Below, in pieces: positions 22,978 through 32,436 of a DNA stretch of 64,000 bases (the first letter of the stretch is position 1; the number at the start of each line of letters is the position of its first letter). The notes under the pieces are model-generated. The model was not told where the DNA came from. It ran no database searches and was given only the letters and a program-made list of their open reading frames with translations. The position numbers were made by a program, and so were the translations under genes. The stretch is from Linanthus parryae (taxonomy: Eukaryota > Streptophyta > Magnoliopsida > Ericales > Polemoniaceae), in contig JALGPY010000001.1 of assembly GCA_023055425.1 (NCBI GenBank), positions 145,043,368-145,107,367 on the forward strand, read 5' to 3'.

Positions 22978-25670
22978 TCAATCATGTGTAATTAGCCGAT
23001 CATCCTCCCTCGCGGGGCATGTCTTCACGTTATGGTCTTCCTTATTACATCGAGATCACTTGTGCTTCCTAGTACCATACCTACGTTTTTCTCCTTCAGA
23101 CGGTATCCTGATTGTCTGTGGTGCTCCACGTTTCACTACCTTCACTGGTGGAAGAGTGACAAGGTTGCTTATCTCCGGTGGGATCCGACGTGTATCCCAG
23201 TCTATACGATCAGGAAGAACCTCAATTTTCCCAACGTAAGCTCTCCTGTAGGAGTCCGCACTATAGGTTTTGCTCGTGAAATTGTACATGACAAGCCCGT
23301 CTGAAGGAGGCAACCCTTCTTCCATCCCCATATGAGGATGTTGTTTTCTAAGTATTGGAGCGCACGCACAAGCGTGGATACACGGTTTCCAGTCCAACTG
23401 GAACTTGCCGCAATTGCAAACCCAGTACCCCTCCGAGAAGTACACTTTGGCAGTGCCATGGTTCCTACCCGTTACACGGAATTCAAGTGCATCCAACTGT
23501 GTGACTTGTAGCATTTTTGCGTCGTTAAGATTCTTCTGCATGATTGCCTCGCGCTCTGGGGTCAACTTTGTGTTCCAAGTGCCAGTTTCGGTTCGCCTAT
23601 CGTAAAACCACTGAGACATTTGTCTGTGCACAAACGAACAGTACGAGAGCACGCAATGATATCTCGCATCCTTTAACATTGAGTTCATAGATTCTGCGTG
23701 ATTGGAAGAGAATATGTCAAATCTAGTGTTGACCGATAACGCCCGACTCCATTTCTCCGGAGGACATTTTTCCATAAGGTATTCCGCGATTGACAATCTC
23801 TCATTATTTGGGAAAATACGCTTCGCAGGGTGCTCCACTGCCAATGTGTGAAGAAAATTGCGGCATTTATCTATAGTGTCAGCCTCCGCAGCATTCCAGA
23901 AGAGATTCACCCACTTTCCGGGGTCATACAGCTTTATCAAGTTCATCTTGATGTGCCACCAGCAGTGCACATGTTGTGCATTTGGGTACTCTGTCGCGAC
24001 TGCGTGTTGGCCTGATGCCTGTCGGAAAGAAATGTGAGATAATTGTCGTTCGGGACGAAACGCCTCAGCTGCTGAAGGAACCACCCCCAGGCCTCATTGC
24101 TCTCGGTTTCAATTATGCCCCATGCAATTGGATAACACTGTCTTTGTCCATCGACCATTGTCGCAACTACCACCTGCAATGGCTCGTTCTTCATGTGACC
24201 GGCATCGATGACCACTAGTGGTCGCATGATTTCGATTCCATCCAGCTGAGCTTTTATACCCATGAAACAGTACTTGAATCTGCTTTCTTCGTCCCACTCT
24301 ATCTTCGTGTAGGACCCAGGGTTCAAAGACTCCAACATATAGAAGAATGCAGGGAGTTGGTGGTACTGTTCTTCTCGGCTACCGTGAATGATCTGGAACG
24401 CCCTCTGCCTAGACTGGTAGCATATCCATTTAGTGACGGAGCACTTGAAGGCAAGTTGCACGTACGCGATGATGTCGTGCCTGCTAGGGCGAGGCTGCCC
24501 GTTCCGATATCGATCAATCATTCCATAGGCGATGTCATCGACCATCACGTTCGCATGCTTGAAATTTGTGGTGATCGCGGAACAAGTGTGGATGTTTTTG
24601 TATCGCTTAACCGTGAAAAATCTCTCTTGTTTCCCTTTATAAGCAGCCATGTACCACTTACAATGAGGATCGCGACATTTGAGAACGACTCTTGTGCTCT
24701 CTGTCTTTACACTTGCCCATTGCCACCCTTGTTGAGTTGCAGGACCCCGTAGGATATTCTTGATTTCCTTGGCTGATTCAAACAAATCATCAAGCTTTAA
24801 CGTAGATCCATCGGGCTTGCTGTTACTGGCAACTGCGTCGGCTTCAATCGCAAGTGTGGGATGATACTGTAAACATGTGGCCCAAGGACCCCTGTTAACC
24901 GGTACATCGTCGTCCGTTGTGTCATCTCCACTTGATGGCCCGTGCGGGTCAGCGTTCGGATCTTCGTTCACGTCGGGATACTCTGACAAACTTCCACCCT
25001 CGTAACTAGGACCACCGACATTAGTGTCAAACAATCCTTCCAACGCTGTTGCCTCCTGACATGTGTTGTTCCCCACCATGACCACGATTTCGTTAAAACC
25101 GGCCTCCCAAGTTGGGCCTTCATGTTCCCCACCCCCGACATTCGTGTCAAACGGTCCTTCCAACGCTGCTGCATCCTGAAATGTGTTGTTCGCCACCAAG
25201 ACCACTGTTTCGTTAAAACCGGCCTCCCAGGATGGGCCTTCATGTTCCTGACTATCATCAGTAAGTAACGCATGAAGCTCCGAATTTCCCCTGCGAGGAT
25301 TCATCTTCTGCAAATATTGTCCCCCAGCTGCACCCGAGCCGTCATTGTCGTACTTGGCAAACATGGGAACGATCTCCTTTGGTTCATATGTCTCAAATAT
25401 TAACAAAACATCGTCTTCGTCGGTGATTTCTGAAGGCTCATACTGCTCCATCCCTTGTCGCATGTAACTTAACTCTACGAATGGAGCTAGGTGCTTGTCC
25501 AATCCCATTCTCGAAGCAAATCGTTCCTTCAGACTATGGAGTGTGGGAATTTCCTCCTGTTTCAGCACCATCGTCTTCGATTTGTAGTTCACCCCGCGTG
25601 CGTTGAAAAAATTTCCATTGGCGAACTCCCAAACTCCATTCCACATGAGTTGCACGGTGATTTTCCCCAT
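22978..25670 (-). pseudogene. MULE transposase (mudrA-like), two lesions
   Basis: Would cut and join the MULE ends. The N-terminus (MGKITVQLMWNGVWEF) resembles the beta-grasp start of plant MULE transposases. A direct repeat of about 45 residues follows (EHEGPSWEAGF / EHEGPTWEAGF), encoded at about 25000-25250. Next comes a MuDR-type binding region with CRDPHCKW and HTC. The DDE core is visible as Asp in PLVVIDAGH, Asp in TFLSDRHQ and Glu in SSNHAESMNSM. A SWIM finger follows (VCNCGKFQLDWKPCIHA). A one-base deletion near 24012 shifts the frame just after SDRHQ. A TGA at 23056-23058 replaces the first Cys of a C-terminal zinc knuckle (SRCNKEDHNVKTC). The start is set by the ATG two bases after a splice acceptor (TCTGCAG at 25673-25678). 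Full length would be about 897 residues. Confidence 0.9.
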
Positions 25671-25672
25671 TC

Positions 25673-26872
25673 CTGCAGATAACCAAAAAGTCTATAAAGT
25701 CAATGATCAACTAAGAAGTCACGAGTCAACACTAAACGTCTCCAACTATGTGAAATGAAGTCAAAGGTTAACTCAAATTTCAACGGGAACGCAAAACATA
25801 ATTTGGAAGTCAAACTTCAACTTTCATAGTTAGAAAAGTAAACGATCAACTTGAAAGTCAACTATAAAAGTCCAAGGTCAACTATAAAAGTCAACTACAA
25901 AGTCCATGGTCAACTCTAAGTCAACTACAAAGTCCACGGTTCCCACAACGTCAACAAGTAAACGGTAAACTAAAAGATTGGATTCAAGAGTTATTCCATT
26001 TTAAGTATGGGCATACATACAGAGGGCGTTTGAAACCACACACGGGCGTACTTAACCCCCCCCCCCCAGGGCGCCTAAGTGTATGCCCGAAGCTCAAACT
26101 GAGTCATTCACCTATGGGGCATCTAGGGGCGCCTAGGTCAGGACGCCCCTAGATGCCCCATAGGTGAATGACCCATTTTGATCTTCGAGCATACAGAGGG
26201 GCGTCTGAAACCACACACGGGCGTATTTGACCTCCCCCAGGGCGCCTACGTGTATGCCCGAAGCTCAAAATGAGTCATTCACCTATGGGGCATCTAGGGG
26301 CGCCCTGACCTAGGCGCCCCTAGATGCCCCATAGGTGAATGACTCAGTTTGAGCTTCGGGCATACAGAGGGGCGCCTTGATGAGGGCGCCCCTAGATGCC
26401 CCATGGGTGAATGACTTAGTTTGATATTCGGGCATACAGAGGGGCGTCTGAAACCACACACAGGCGTATTTAACCCCCCCCCCCCCAGGGCGCCTAAGTG
26501 TATGCCCGAAGCTCAAAATGAGTCATTCACCCATGGGCTTCTAGGGGCGCCCTAATGTAGGCGCCCCTAGATGCCCCAATGGGTGAATATCTCATTTTGA
26601 GCTTCGGGCATATAGTGGGCGCCCATGAGGGGTTACTGTACGCCCGTTATAGGTTCTGGACGCCCTCTGTATGCCCAAGCTCAAAATGGAACTTATATCG
26701 TATTGGGGCTTCTAGTAGGGCTTCCAAAGACCTTCGCAATCTCCTCAAGGTGAACCTCATACTATTTTCATAACATCTCCGAAAATGTTGAAATGAATAT
26801 ACGATTTTTTTTAAAGTACTACTTTTGAAATGTAAAGATAAAACGAAGGGATACTAAGGTTGATAAACTTAC
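25673..26872 (-). repeat. Intron 1 of the transposase gene with three long hairpins
   Basis: Bounded by an acceptor at 25673 and a donor (ACAAGA|GTAAGT, minus strand) at 26872. Three near-perfect hairpins have ~50-base arms and ~12-base loops: 26082-26131 with 26144-26193, 26253-26302 with 26314-26363, and about 26501-26549 with 26562-26612. Each arm reads TATGCCCGAAGCTCAAA through ATGGGGCATCTAGGGGCG. Runs of C (9-13) and a GGGCGTCTGAAACCACACA phrase separate them. Bases 25700-25960 hold a looser AAGTCAAC-rich repeat. Confidence 0.85.
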
Positions 26873-27130
26873 TCTTGTTTCCGACGGATTCGAAGTCTTC
26901 AAGCGAACGAAACTTTGTTTTTGTTTTGAAACCCAACAATGGAGGTTTTGGAAGAGACTAGAGAGAGAAACAACAACTTTTGGGTGTCGAAATGAATGAA
27001 CTGAGGTACATTTTAAGGTTTGACATCTTAGGTAGTTGAATGTATTTATCATTTGAACAAGGTTGTTGAGTGAATTTAATTTTCTAGGGTGAGGAAGATG
27101 TTGTTGTTGTTGTTGTTGTTGTTGTTGAAT

Positions 27131-27173
<43 letters not shown>

Positions 27174-27208
27174 TGCATGCATGCAAATTTGGAGAAAAAA
27201 TTCAGCAA
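26873..27208 (-). other. Candidate 5' exon and leader of the MULE transposase gene
   Basis: On the minus strand this interval is open (129-residue frame, 27208-26819) and ends in the splice donor at 26872. It contains CT and CAA repeats typical of plant 5' leaders. The acceptor two bases before the transposase ATG suggests that it is mainly untranslated. Its encoded residues match nothing I know. Confidence 0.45.
27098..27170. repeat. Simple repeats (TTG)n and (AG)n
   Basis: A (TTG)10 tract at 27098-27127 is followed by an (AG) tract of about 38 bases at 27132-27170. On the transcribed minus strand they lie in the presumed transposase leader as CAA and CT repeats. Confidence 0.95.
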
Positions 27209-27808
27209 AAAAATGTTTGGGTAGGACCCCCTCTTGCCACATGGAAAACCTTATAAAAACAAAGAGAGACCCACTCATTGAGAGAATTTTAAAAAAATCA
27301 AATAGGACCCACTAACTATAACAAACCAAAAGTTAACTTATGATTATTAGTTGGTGGGTACTTCCCACCAACTTTTTGAGCTTATGGTTAATATGCACCA
27401 CAAAGGTGCATATTGGTTTTTTAACAAAATTCCCCGCCGCCGATATAATGAAGTTGGGGTGTTTCTGATTTTTACCTGCTCTAAACCGGGTCAGTGTGGT
27501 TGGTTAACCCCATCTATAGAAGGAGTCGTGTGACTTAGACCGGTGCATGTTGACAATGAAAAATGGCCATATTTGAGTGGTCATGTTCTGCCACCCAAAG
27601 AATAAGAAAAACATTGTGACATTGAATTTCATACTTCAAAAAATTGCTTAGATTTGAGTGGTAAGGTTCATGCCACTAAAAGAGAAATATTAATAACCCG
27701 TACATCATGGAAGCCACATCATTTATATAGATTTCCAATAAGGGAATTTTATATCATACAAATTCAGTTTATTATTTATTTTTTTGTGGTAACATATATT
27801 AATAAAAA

Positions 27809-27963
27809 GAGAAATGTTAGAGAATTCACCAGTCGTCTTCCACTCATTTCGCACATTCTCTTTACACATATGCAATCATATCAAATGAGTATTTATATTG
27901 CCATTTTTACAAGTGGATGGGAGAGATGAGTGGCAGATATTAGTGGGATCTCTAGTATTTCTC
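27809..27963. mobile_element. 155-bp MITE with 9-bp target duplication
   Basis: The ends are GAGAAATGTTAGAGA and (reverse-complemented right) GAGAAATACTAGAGA. They are flanked by perfect TAATAAAAA duplications at 27800-27808 and 27964-27972. The 9-bp size suggests a Mutator-type source. Unit A has only the unoccupied sequence near 2398. Confidence 0.82.
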
Positions 27964-28005
27964 TAATAAAAATAATTACCATATTTTCTTTTTTGAGAGA
28001 AATTT

Positions 28006-28680
28006 TTTTTTATTGCAACTAGGGAAGGTTACATCTGCGTCTATCTCTTTATAACTCTAGCCACTCTGGGAACACACTTTCCCATTTATTACTACCCACC
28101 TTCCTGGCGTGTTCAGCGAGGTTATGAGCATTCTTGTTGAAGTCTCTCGAGATCAAGATCCATTTCACTGAATTGAATCTTTTGAGTTTCTCGAAGATTC
28201 ACGAGAGTTAAATTTTGAGGGGTGTCCTGTCTTCAATATGCCTTTCAACTTTCTCTGAAATTTGATCTATCAACAATTGAGCGTCGCCAACGATTGCTAG
28301 ATCTGTGAGATTGAGCTCCATAGCCATGTCGATGCGCATTTCCAGAGCTTGGTCTTCAGCATCCTTTGCACCGTTTCCCCCATCTGATTTGACGAGCTTG
28401 AGCTGCGAGAAGAGAACCGTGATGATTTCGGATTAAGGCACTGGCGCCGGCGGTCCTTGTGACATAAGATCAGGAGCCGTCGAATTCAATCCAGTCCCTG
28501 ACATCTATAGTTGTGTCTGGAATTGAGTCGATTGTGTCCTTCGCCATTTCTGAGTTCCGTAGATGATATGACATCTTCTCGCTTCCCAGGTAAATTGAGG
28601 CTTTGATGGATAGTTGATTGGCTTTAAGCTCCTCGTTTCTGAAAACCTTGGAGTTTATATTCCACCACTGAAACAACCCA
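28006..28680 (-). pseudogene. LINE RNase H-like C-terminal remnant
   Basis: On the minus strand, a first frame (28676-28470; FQWWNINSKVF, VRDWIEFDGS) is followed in another frame by ALEMRIDMAMELNLTDLAIVGDAQLLIDQI. That is the RVT_3-type RNase H helix with an Asp before the Ser/Ala-Gln pair. SRDFNKNAHNLAEHARK then gives the late His motif. At least two frame changes or stops are present. It ends just before the poly(A) tract. The same LINE's ORF1 lies 7 kb away. Confidence 0.68.
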
Positions 28681-30325
28681 AAATTTAAATATATATTTTA
28701 GGAACAAATATGTATGTTTATAGCAATATTGAGTATAAACTGTGGGGTTTTGGTCATGGATACGCAGCGGAAAAAGAAATTATCAATTCAAGACCCTCCA
28801 AGGATCACAGGAAGAGAATCATAACGATGGTAAAGGAAGAAACAAGTAACACACCTTAGAGATCTCCTGTGATGACTTATAACGTGAATTGTGTCACGTC
28901 TCTACGGTTGATCCAAGCCTAGGGTTGATGTCTAGATATTCCTACTCCTTTGTGCTAGCTTGGACCGGAGGAAGAGGAAGAAGAAATCACGCAACGAGGA
29001 TCTTCGCCCTCTCTTTGTGGCCGACGGGTAGGGGGCTGATGGCTAGGGGCGGTCGGCCTCTAGTTGTCTTGCTCTTTCTCCTTTGTTTCTCTCCCACCCA
29101 ACTTATGCTATGAGCATTAGTGTGGGAAGGAAGCTAGGAGCATCTTTCATATATCCAACAACTCATTGTAAACTATCTAAAGGCCCTTCCTAATCCTACA
29201 TGAGTTCGGATTAGTCCATTCCTTGCTATTAGTCCTACTAAGTTTGCAATGTGTTGCAAAGTGATCCTTCCAATTAATTAATCATATTAATTAACTCTCA
29301 AATCTAGTTCAACCCTATGTAGCGTGTGATCCCATAGGTTCTATCTAGTTGGTAGCTACAATTTGCTAATATGGAGCGGTCTCTAGCAAGGCATCCATTC
29401 TAGCCAACTAATAGAATAGTCATCTGACATACCTTGTGTAAATAATTGTCTCATCCCTTTGTCTCCATATTCGGATTGGACACGAGACATACAAGTCACA
29501 CACGTATATCCAATCCATAGTTTCTCGATCCTGTAAATAGCCTTATTCGTGAAAATAACATCAATATCCCATATTGATTTATTTGAGTCTCGCCAGACAT
29601 TCCATAAGCACTATCCCTCGAGTGGCCTAGGATATTTGCTCCCGTTATGTTGGAGGGACAAATTCTATCTACGTCTACTACGATTTCTAAGCTTGCTTCT
29701 TATTGTATCCGGTACACGCCTTTATAGCCACCAAGTTACGATGTAGCGTTTGACGCTACCAAAATCCCAATAATCCACAACTAGACAATCTAATGACTTC
29801 AAGTCTAAGGATAACAATACCGTTGTCATCACGAGAAGCGCTTATGACTCAACATAACATGTATGTAGCCTTCTCCGAGATGGGTCAAACCAGTATGTCA
29901 TTACTCTTAATGCATACCCATGTGTTGGATCATGATATTTCCATATCAATCCAACCCCATACTAGTCTATAGATGATTTTCTTCTTTTTTTTTCTTTTTC
30001 TTTTCTTTTTTTTTTTTTTTTTTTTTTTTTTGCGGAAGGAGAAGAGCATCAATTAATAAAAAGGTAAAGTACATGATACCTATATACTATTACAACCATT
30101 CCAACCATTTAACAACCTAACAAGATGCTAAAGAGAACTACCATAGACATCCAAAACATACAAACAAAGCTACAAGACTAGGAAAAAGAACAACAAAACT
30201 ATTACATAGACTAGACAATACAAGCTGCAAGTTGGATAGATGCGGACAAAACACCTTAAAGAAGACAAGGCAACATATCAAAGGCTAGAAGAAGAAATCA
30301 CAAATATATAAGGACAAAATGAAAA

Positions 30326-30700
30326 TCAGAGGGAATGATGAAAAGAATGCCGAATTCTCGAATCAAGTGGCTCCTGAAACTTAGAAATCAGTCTCAATTT
30401 CTTATTCGAATGGTGCGTTGTCGAGTGTGGCCGAATCCAATAAGCTCTTTGTGGTTGAAACGTTCTAAAATCCAAGGACCATGATGGACAAGATGCTTCC
30501 TTTTGACACTCCATAGATGAAACCGGCGTAGGAAAGCTTGACGAATGGTTCGGGAATTGGGTATCCTCTGTTTTGCACGGCTCTGGCCTATTCCCTTTTT
30601 TGAAAGTCTTGGATGGAGTGAGAAAATGACGACGGAATAAGGGGTAAGGAACATGAACAGCTCCTTTTACCGCATCATCTTGATGGGGGGAACGCTTCAT
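30326..30700 (-). CDS. Unrecognised 124-residue frame in the retroposon
   Basis: Starts seven bases beyond the stop of the 139-residue frame, in a different frame. It is rich in Ser, His, Pro and Phe, and no domain is visible. Its closeness to the upstream frame could mean one longer frame broken by an indel, or coincidence. I cannot assign a role. Confidence 0.2.
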   Translation of the reverse strand: MKRSPHQDDAVKGAVHVPYPLFRRHFLTPSKTFKKGNRPEPCKTEDTQFPNHSSSFPTPVSSMECQKEASCPSWSLDFRTFQPQRAYWIRPHSTTHHSNKKLRLISKFQEPLDSRIRHSFHHSL

Positions 30701-30706
30701 TGCTTT

Positions 30707-31126
30707 TCAATACCAGTCTACATCAACAAGAGCCATCCATTTGGTCCGTGAATTGACGAATCTGAGCTTGGTTTTATGGGTTTTCGTAAAGGAACTCGAC
30801 AGGATGCTTGCTAACTCTTTGCATGTATGATCCGGAACCGAACAACTGTGCAGAGATGAGCGAAGATGCAAGAGATCATCCCGACTATACTTCAGCTTTA
30901 CCGACTGAACCTCACGAAGAATCTGATTAAATTCCCCTTGCGTTCGAAGTCGTTTGAACTGGGGAAAAGCATCAGCCCAGACTCGACATCGCTTAGGGTA
31001 GAAACGTTTTTTCTTCCTTGTGGGATCATGAAGATCTGTGCGGAACAAGCTTGCGAGAGAACGCCGCCTTTCCTGGTAGCTCAGAGCCCACAATTTTGTT
31101 AAGGCTGTTGATCTGACCCTCTTCAT
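30707..31126 (-). CDS. Unrecognised 139-residue frame in the retroposon
   Basis: A basic protein, MKRVRSTALTKLWALSYQER and onward, with Arg/Lys clusters (TRKKKRFYPKRCR) and a His/Cys-containing middle (HLRSSLHSCSVPDHTCKE). I do not recognise the family. There is no signal peptide or membrane span. The frame runs close to the next one (30700-30326), which starts MKRSPHQDD. Either could be a captured gene piece or a chance frame. Confidence that it is a real gene is low. Confidence 0.25.
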   Translation of the reverse strand: MKRVRSTALTKLWALSYQERRRSLASLFRTDLHDPTRKKKRFYPKRCRVWADAFPQFKRLRTQGEFNQILREVQSVKLKYSRDDLLHLRSSLHSCSVPDHTCKELASILSSSFTKTHKTKLRFVNSRTKWMALVDVDWY

Positions 31127-32436
31127 AATAGAGAAGTAGTTGCTTACACAAAGACAAAGTGAAATGGAAACAAAGATGAAGAAAATGAAGAATTAAAACA
31201 AACCCAAAGTGAGGTGAAAAGCCAACAAAGAGATAAAATCAAAGAAACCCACCAGTGAAGAAAACAGAGAAGATGATTAGATTAAGAATAGAAAACTAAA
31301 CAGGGGACAGACAAAACCATCTGGAACATTAAAAGAGCCCCCCATAAGAAGCACAAAACCAAACAGAGGCGAGACCAAACCCAGACTAGACTCAGAGAAA
31401 TAGTCGAGAACTAGAGAAAAGGTAACTGAAAAGAGAAATAGCTGGACAAAAGACGGATAGGAAACGGACTCCCAACCAGAGCCGTGGAGATCAGAAGAAA
31501 AAATGAGAACAAACATGAACCAGGATGAAACCTAGATGAGGGAAGGGATGAAACCGGATGCATTGACTTCGCCCGTGGCTAAACCCAGAGAGGCTGTGAG
31601 TGGAGAAACAATCTACCAACGAGAACAAGAACCGAAAGGGGTAGATCTGAGAGAACAAATAGAGAAAAAAACAAAATTGATGTGTGGTAAGTTCTCGGCG
31701 GCGTCAAGGGCCAGGAAGGGTCGAGAGAAGGACATAAATTAGGGTTTTCAAAAGAGGGTTGTTTTCTAGAGATTGGAGAGAGCATTTTCTCTCTCTAAAC
31801 GCCCCAACCCCATTTCAGTCTATAGATGATTGTCCCATTTAATCATTATAATGGACTAGGGATATTTAAGATAAACAACACATTTCTAAATCTAAGGACT
31901 TCATTATATTAAATATCCAATAAATAATACAATAAATATTCTATCCAAAATAAGTTCATACTAAACTAGATTGCCTCTAGGGTATCTATTCCAACAGTCT
32001 CCCACTTGCACTAGAGCCAATTTGATGCATCCCGTATGCCAATGCTCCTAGTGTGACCTTCATGCTTGTGCTGAACAAGCGGCTTTGTAAGTGGATCTGA
32101 CAGATTCTCATCTGTATGAATCTTGCATATGAAGATGGAACTACCTGAGCACGTGTTTGGATTTCTGGTGTGACCAGCGCTCCTTTGACAGTGTTGTCAC
32201 AGTACAACTCTACTGGATTCGCAATGCCAGGAACCACACCAAGTTCAGAAACAAATTTCCTAATCCAAACAGCTTCCTTTGCTGCGCCATTTGCAGCAAT
32301 GTACTCAGCCTATGTTGTAGAATCAGCCACCGTCTCTTGCTTGGAACTCTTCCAGCTCACCGCTGCTCCATTCAGGCAAAACACATATCCCGATTGTGAT
32401 CTGAAATCATCTCTGTCGGTTTGGAAGCTTGCGAGT

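Larger units (their letters stand above)
8058..27435. mobile_element. Mutator-like element (MULE) with Ulp1-like protease genes, 19.4 kb including a nested copia
   Basis: The element is bounded by perfect 9-bp target duplications GCCGCCGAT (8049-8057 and 27436-27444), the size expected for Mutator transposition. A single copy is present at the unoccupied homologous site 1500-1508 in unit A. The two ends form degenerate inverted repeats that share GGTGCA, TAACCATA and an AT-rich start. Inside are a Ulp1 protease gene (+), a second Ulp1-like frame (+) and a convergent MULE transposase (-). Without the 8.2-kb copia it is about 11.2 kb. MULEs carrying Ulp1/DUF1985 sequence are known in Arabidopsis (Kaonashi) and melon. 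Membership of those groups is inferred from gene content, not from alignment. Confidence 0.85.
29979..31803 (-). mobile_element. 1.8-kb LINE-tailed retroposon of unknown content
   Basis: Long imperfect direct repeats flank it, matching AGTCTATAGATGATT with CCAACCCCAT upstream (29951-29978 and 31804-31831). A single copy of that sequence occurs in the LTR fragment at about 35182. A ~50-base T-rich tract on the left is a poly(A) tail on the minus strand. The 3' end (GATGCTCTTCTCCTTCCGC) looks LINE-like and the 5' end is CT-rich (TTTAGAGAGAG). It carries two unfamiliar frames and no reverse transcriptase, so it probably moved using a partner LINE. Confidence 0.75.
28741..32436 (-). mobile_element. 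Copia 3' LTR with attached RNase H remnant (truncated)
   Basis: A minus-strand LTR runs from 31996 (TGTTGGAATAG) to 28741 (CCCCACA end) and is split by a retroposon at 29979-31803. To its right is the purine tract (CTCCCACTTGC, 31999 on) and a copia RNase H segment at 32436-31997. Its motifs are [31 protein letters not shown] and ANPVELYCDNT, with one TAG replacing a sense codon before AEYIAA. The 5' part of the element is missing. The LTR is related to, but clearly older than, those at 9135 and 15902. Confidence 0.82.

Noticed and set aside
8826..26690. Calling the GGGCGC arrays CRISPR-like or satellite DNA
   Set aside because: The units are inverted, irregularly spaced and unequal in length, lie in introns of a plant MULE, and have no unique spacers.
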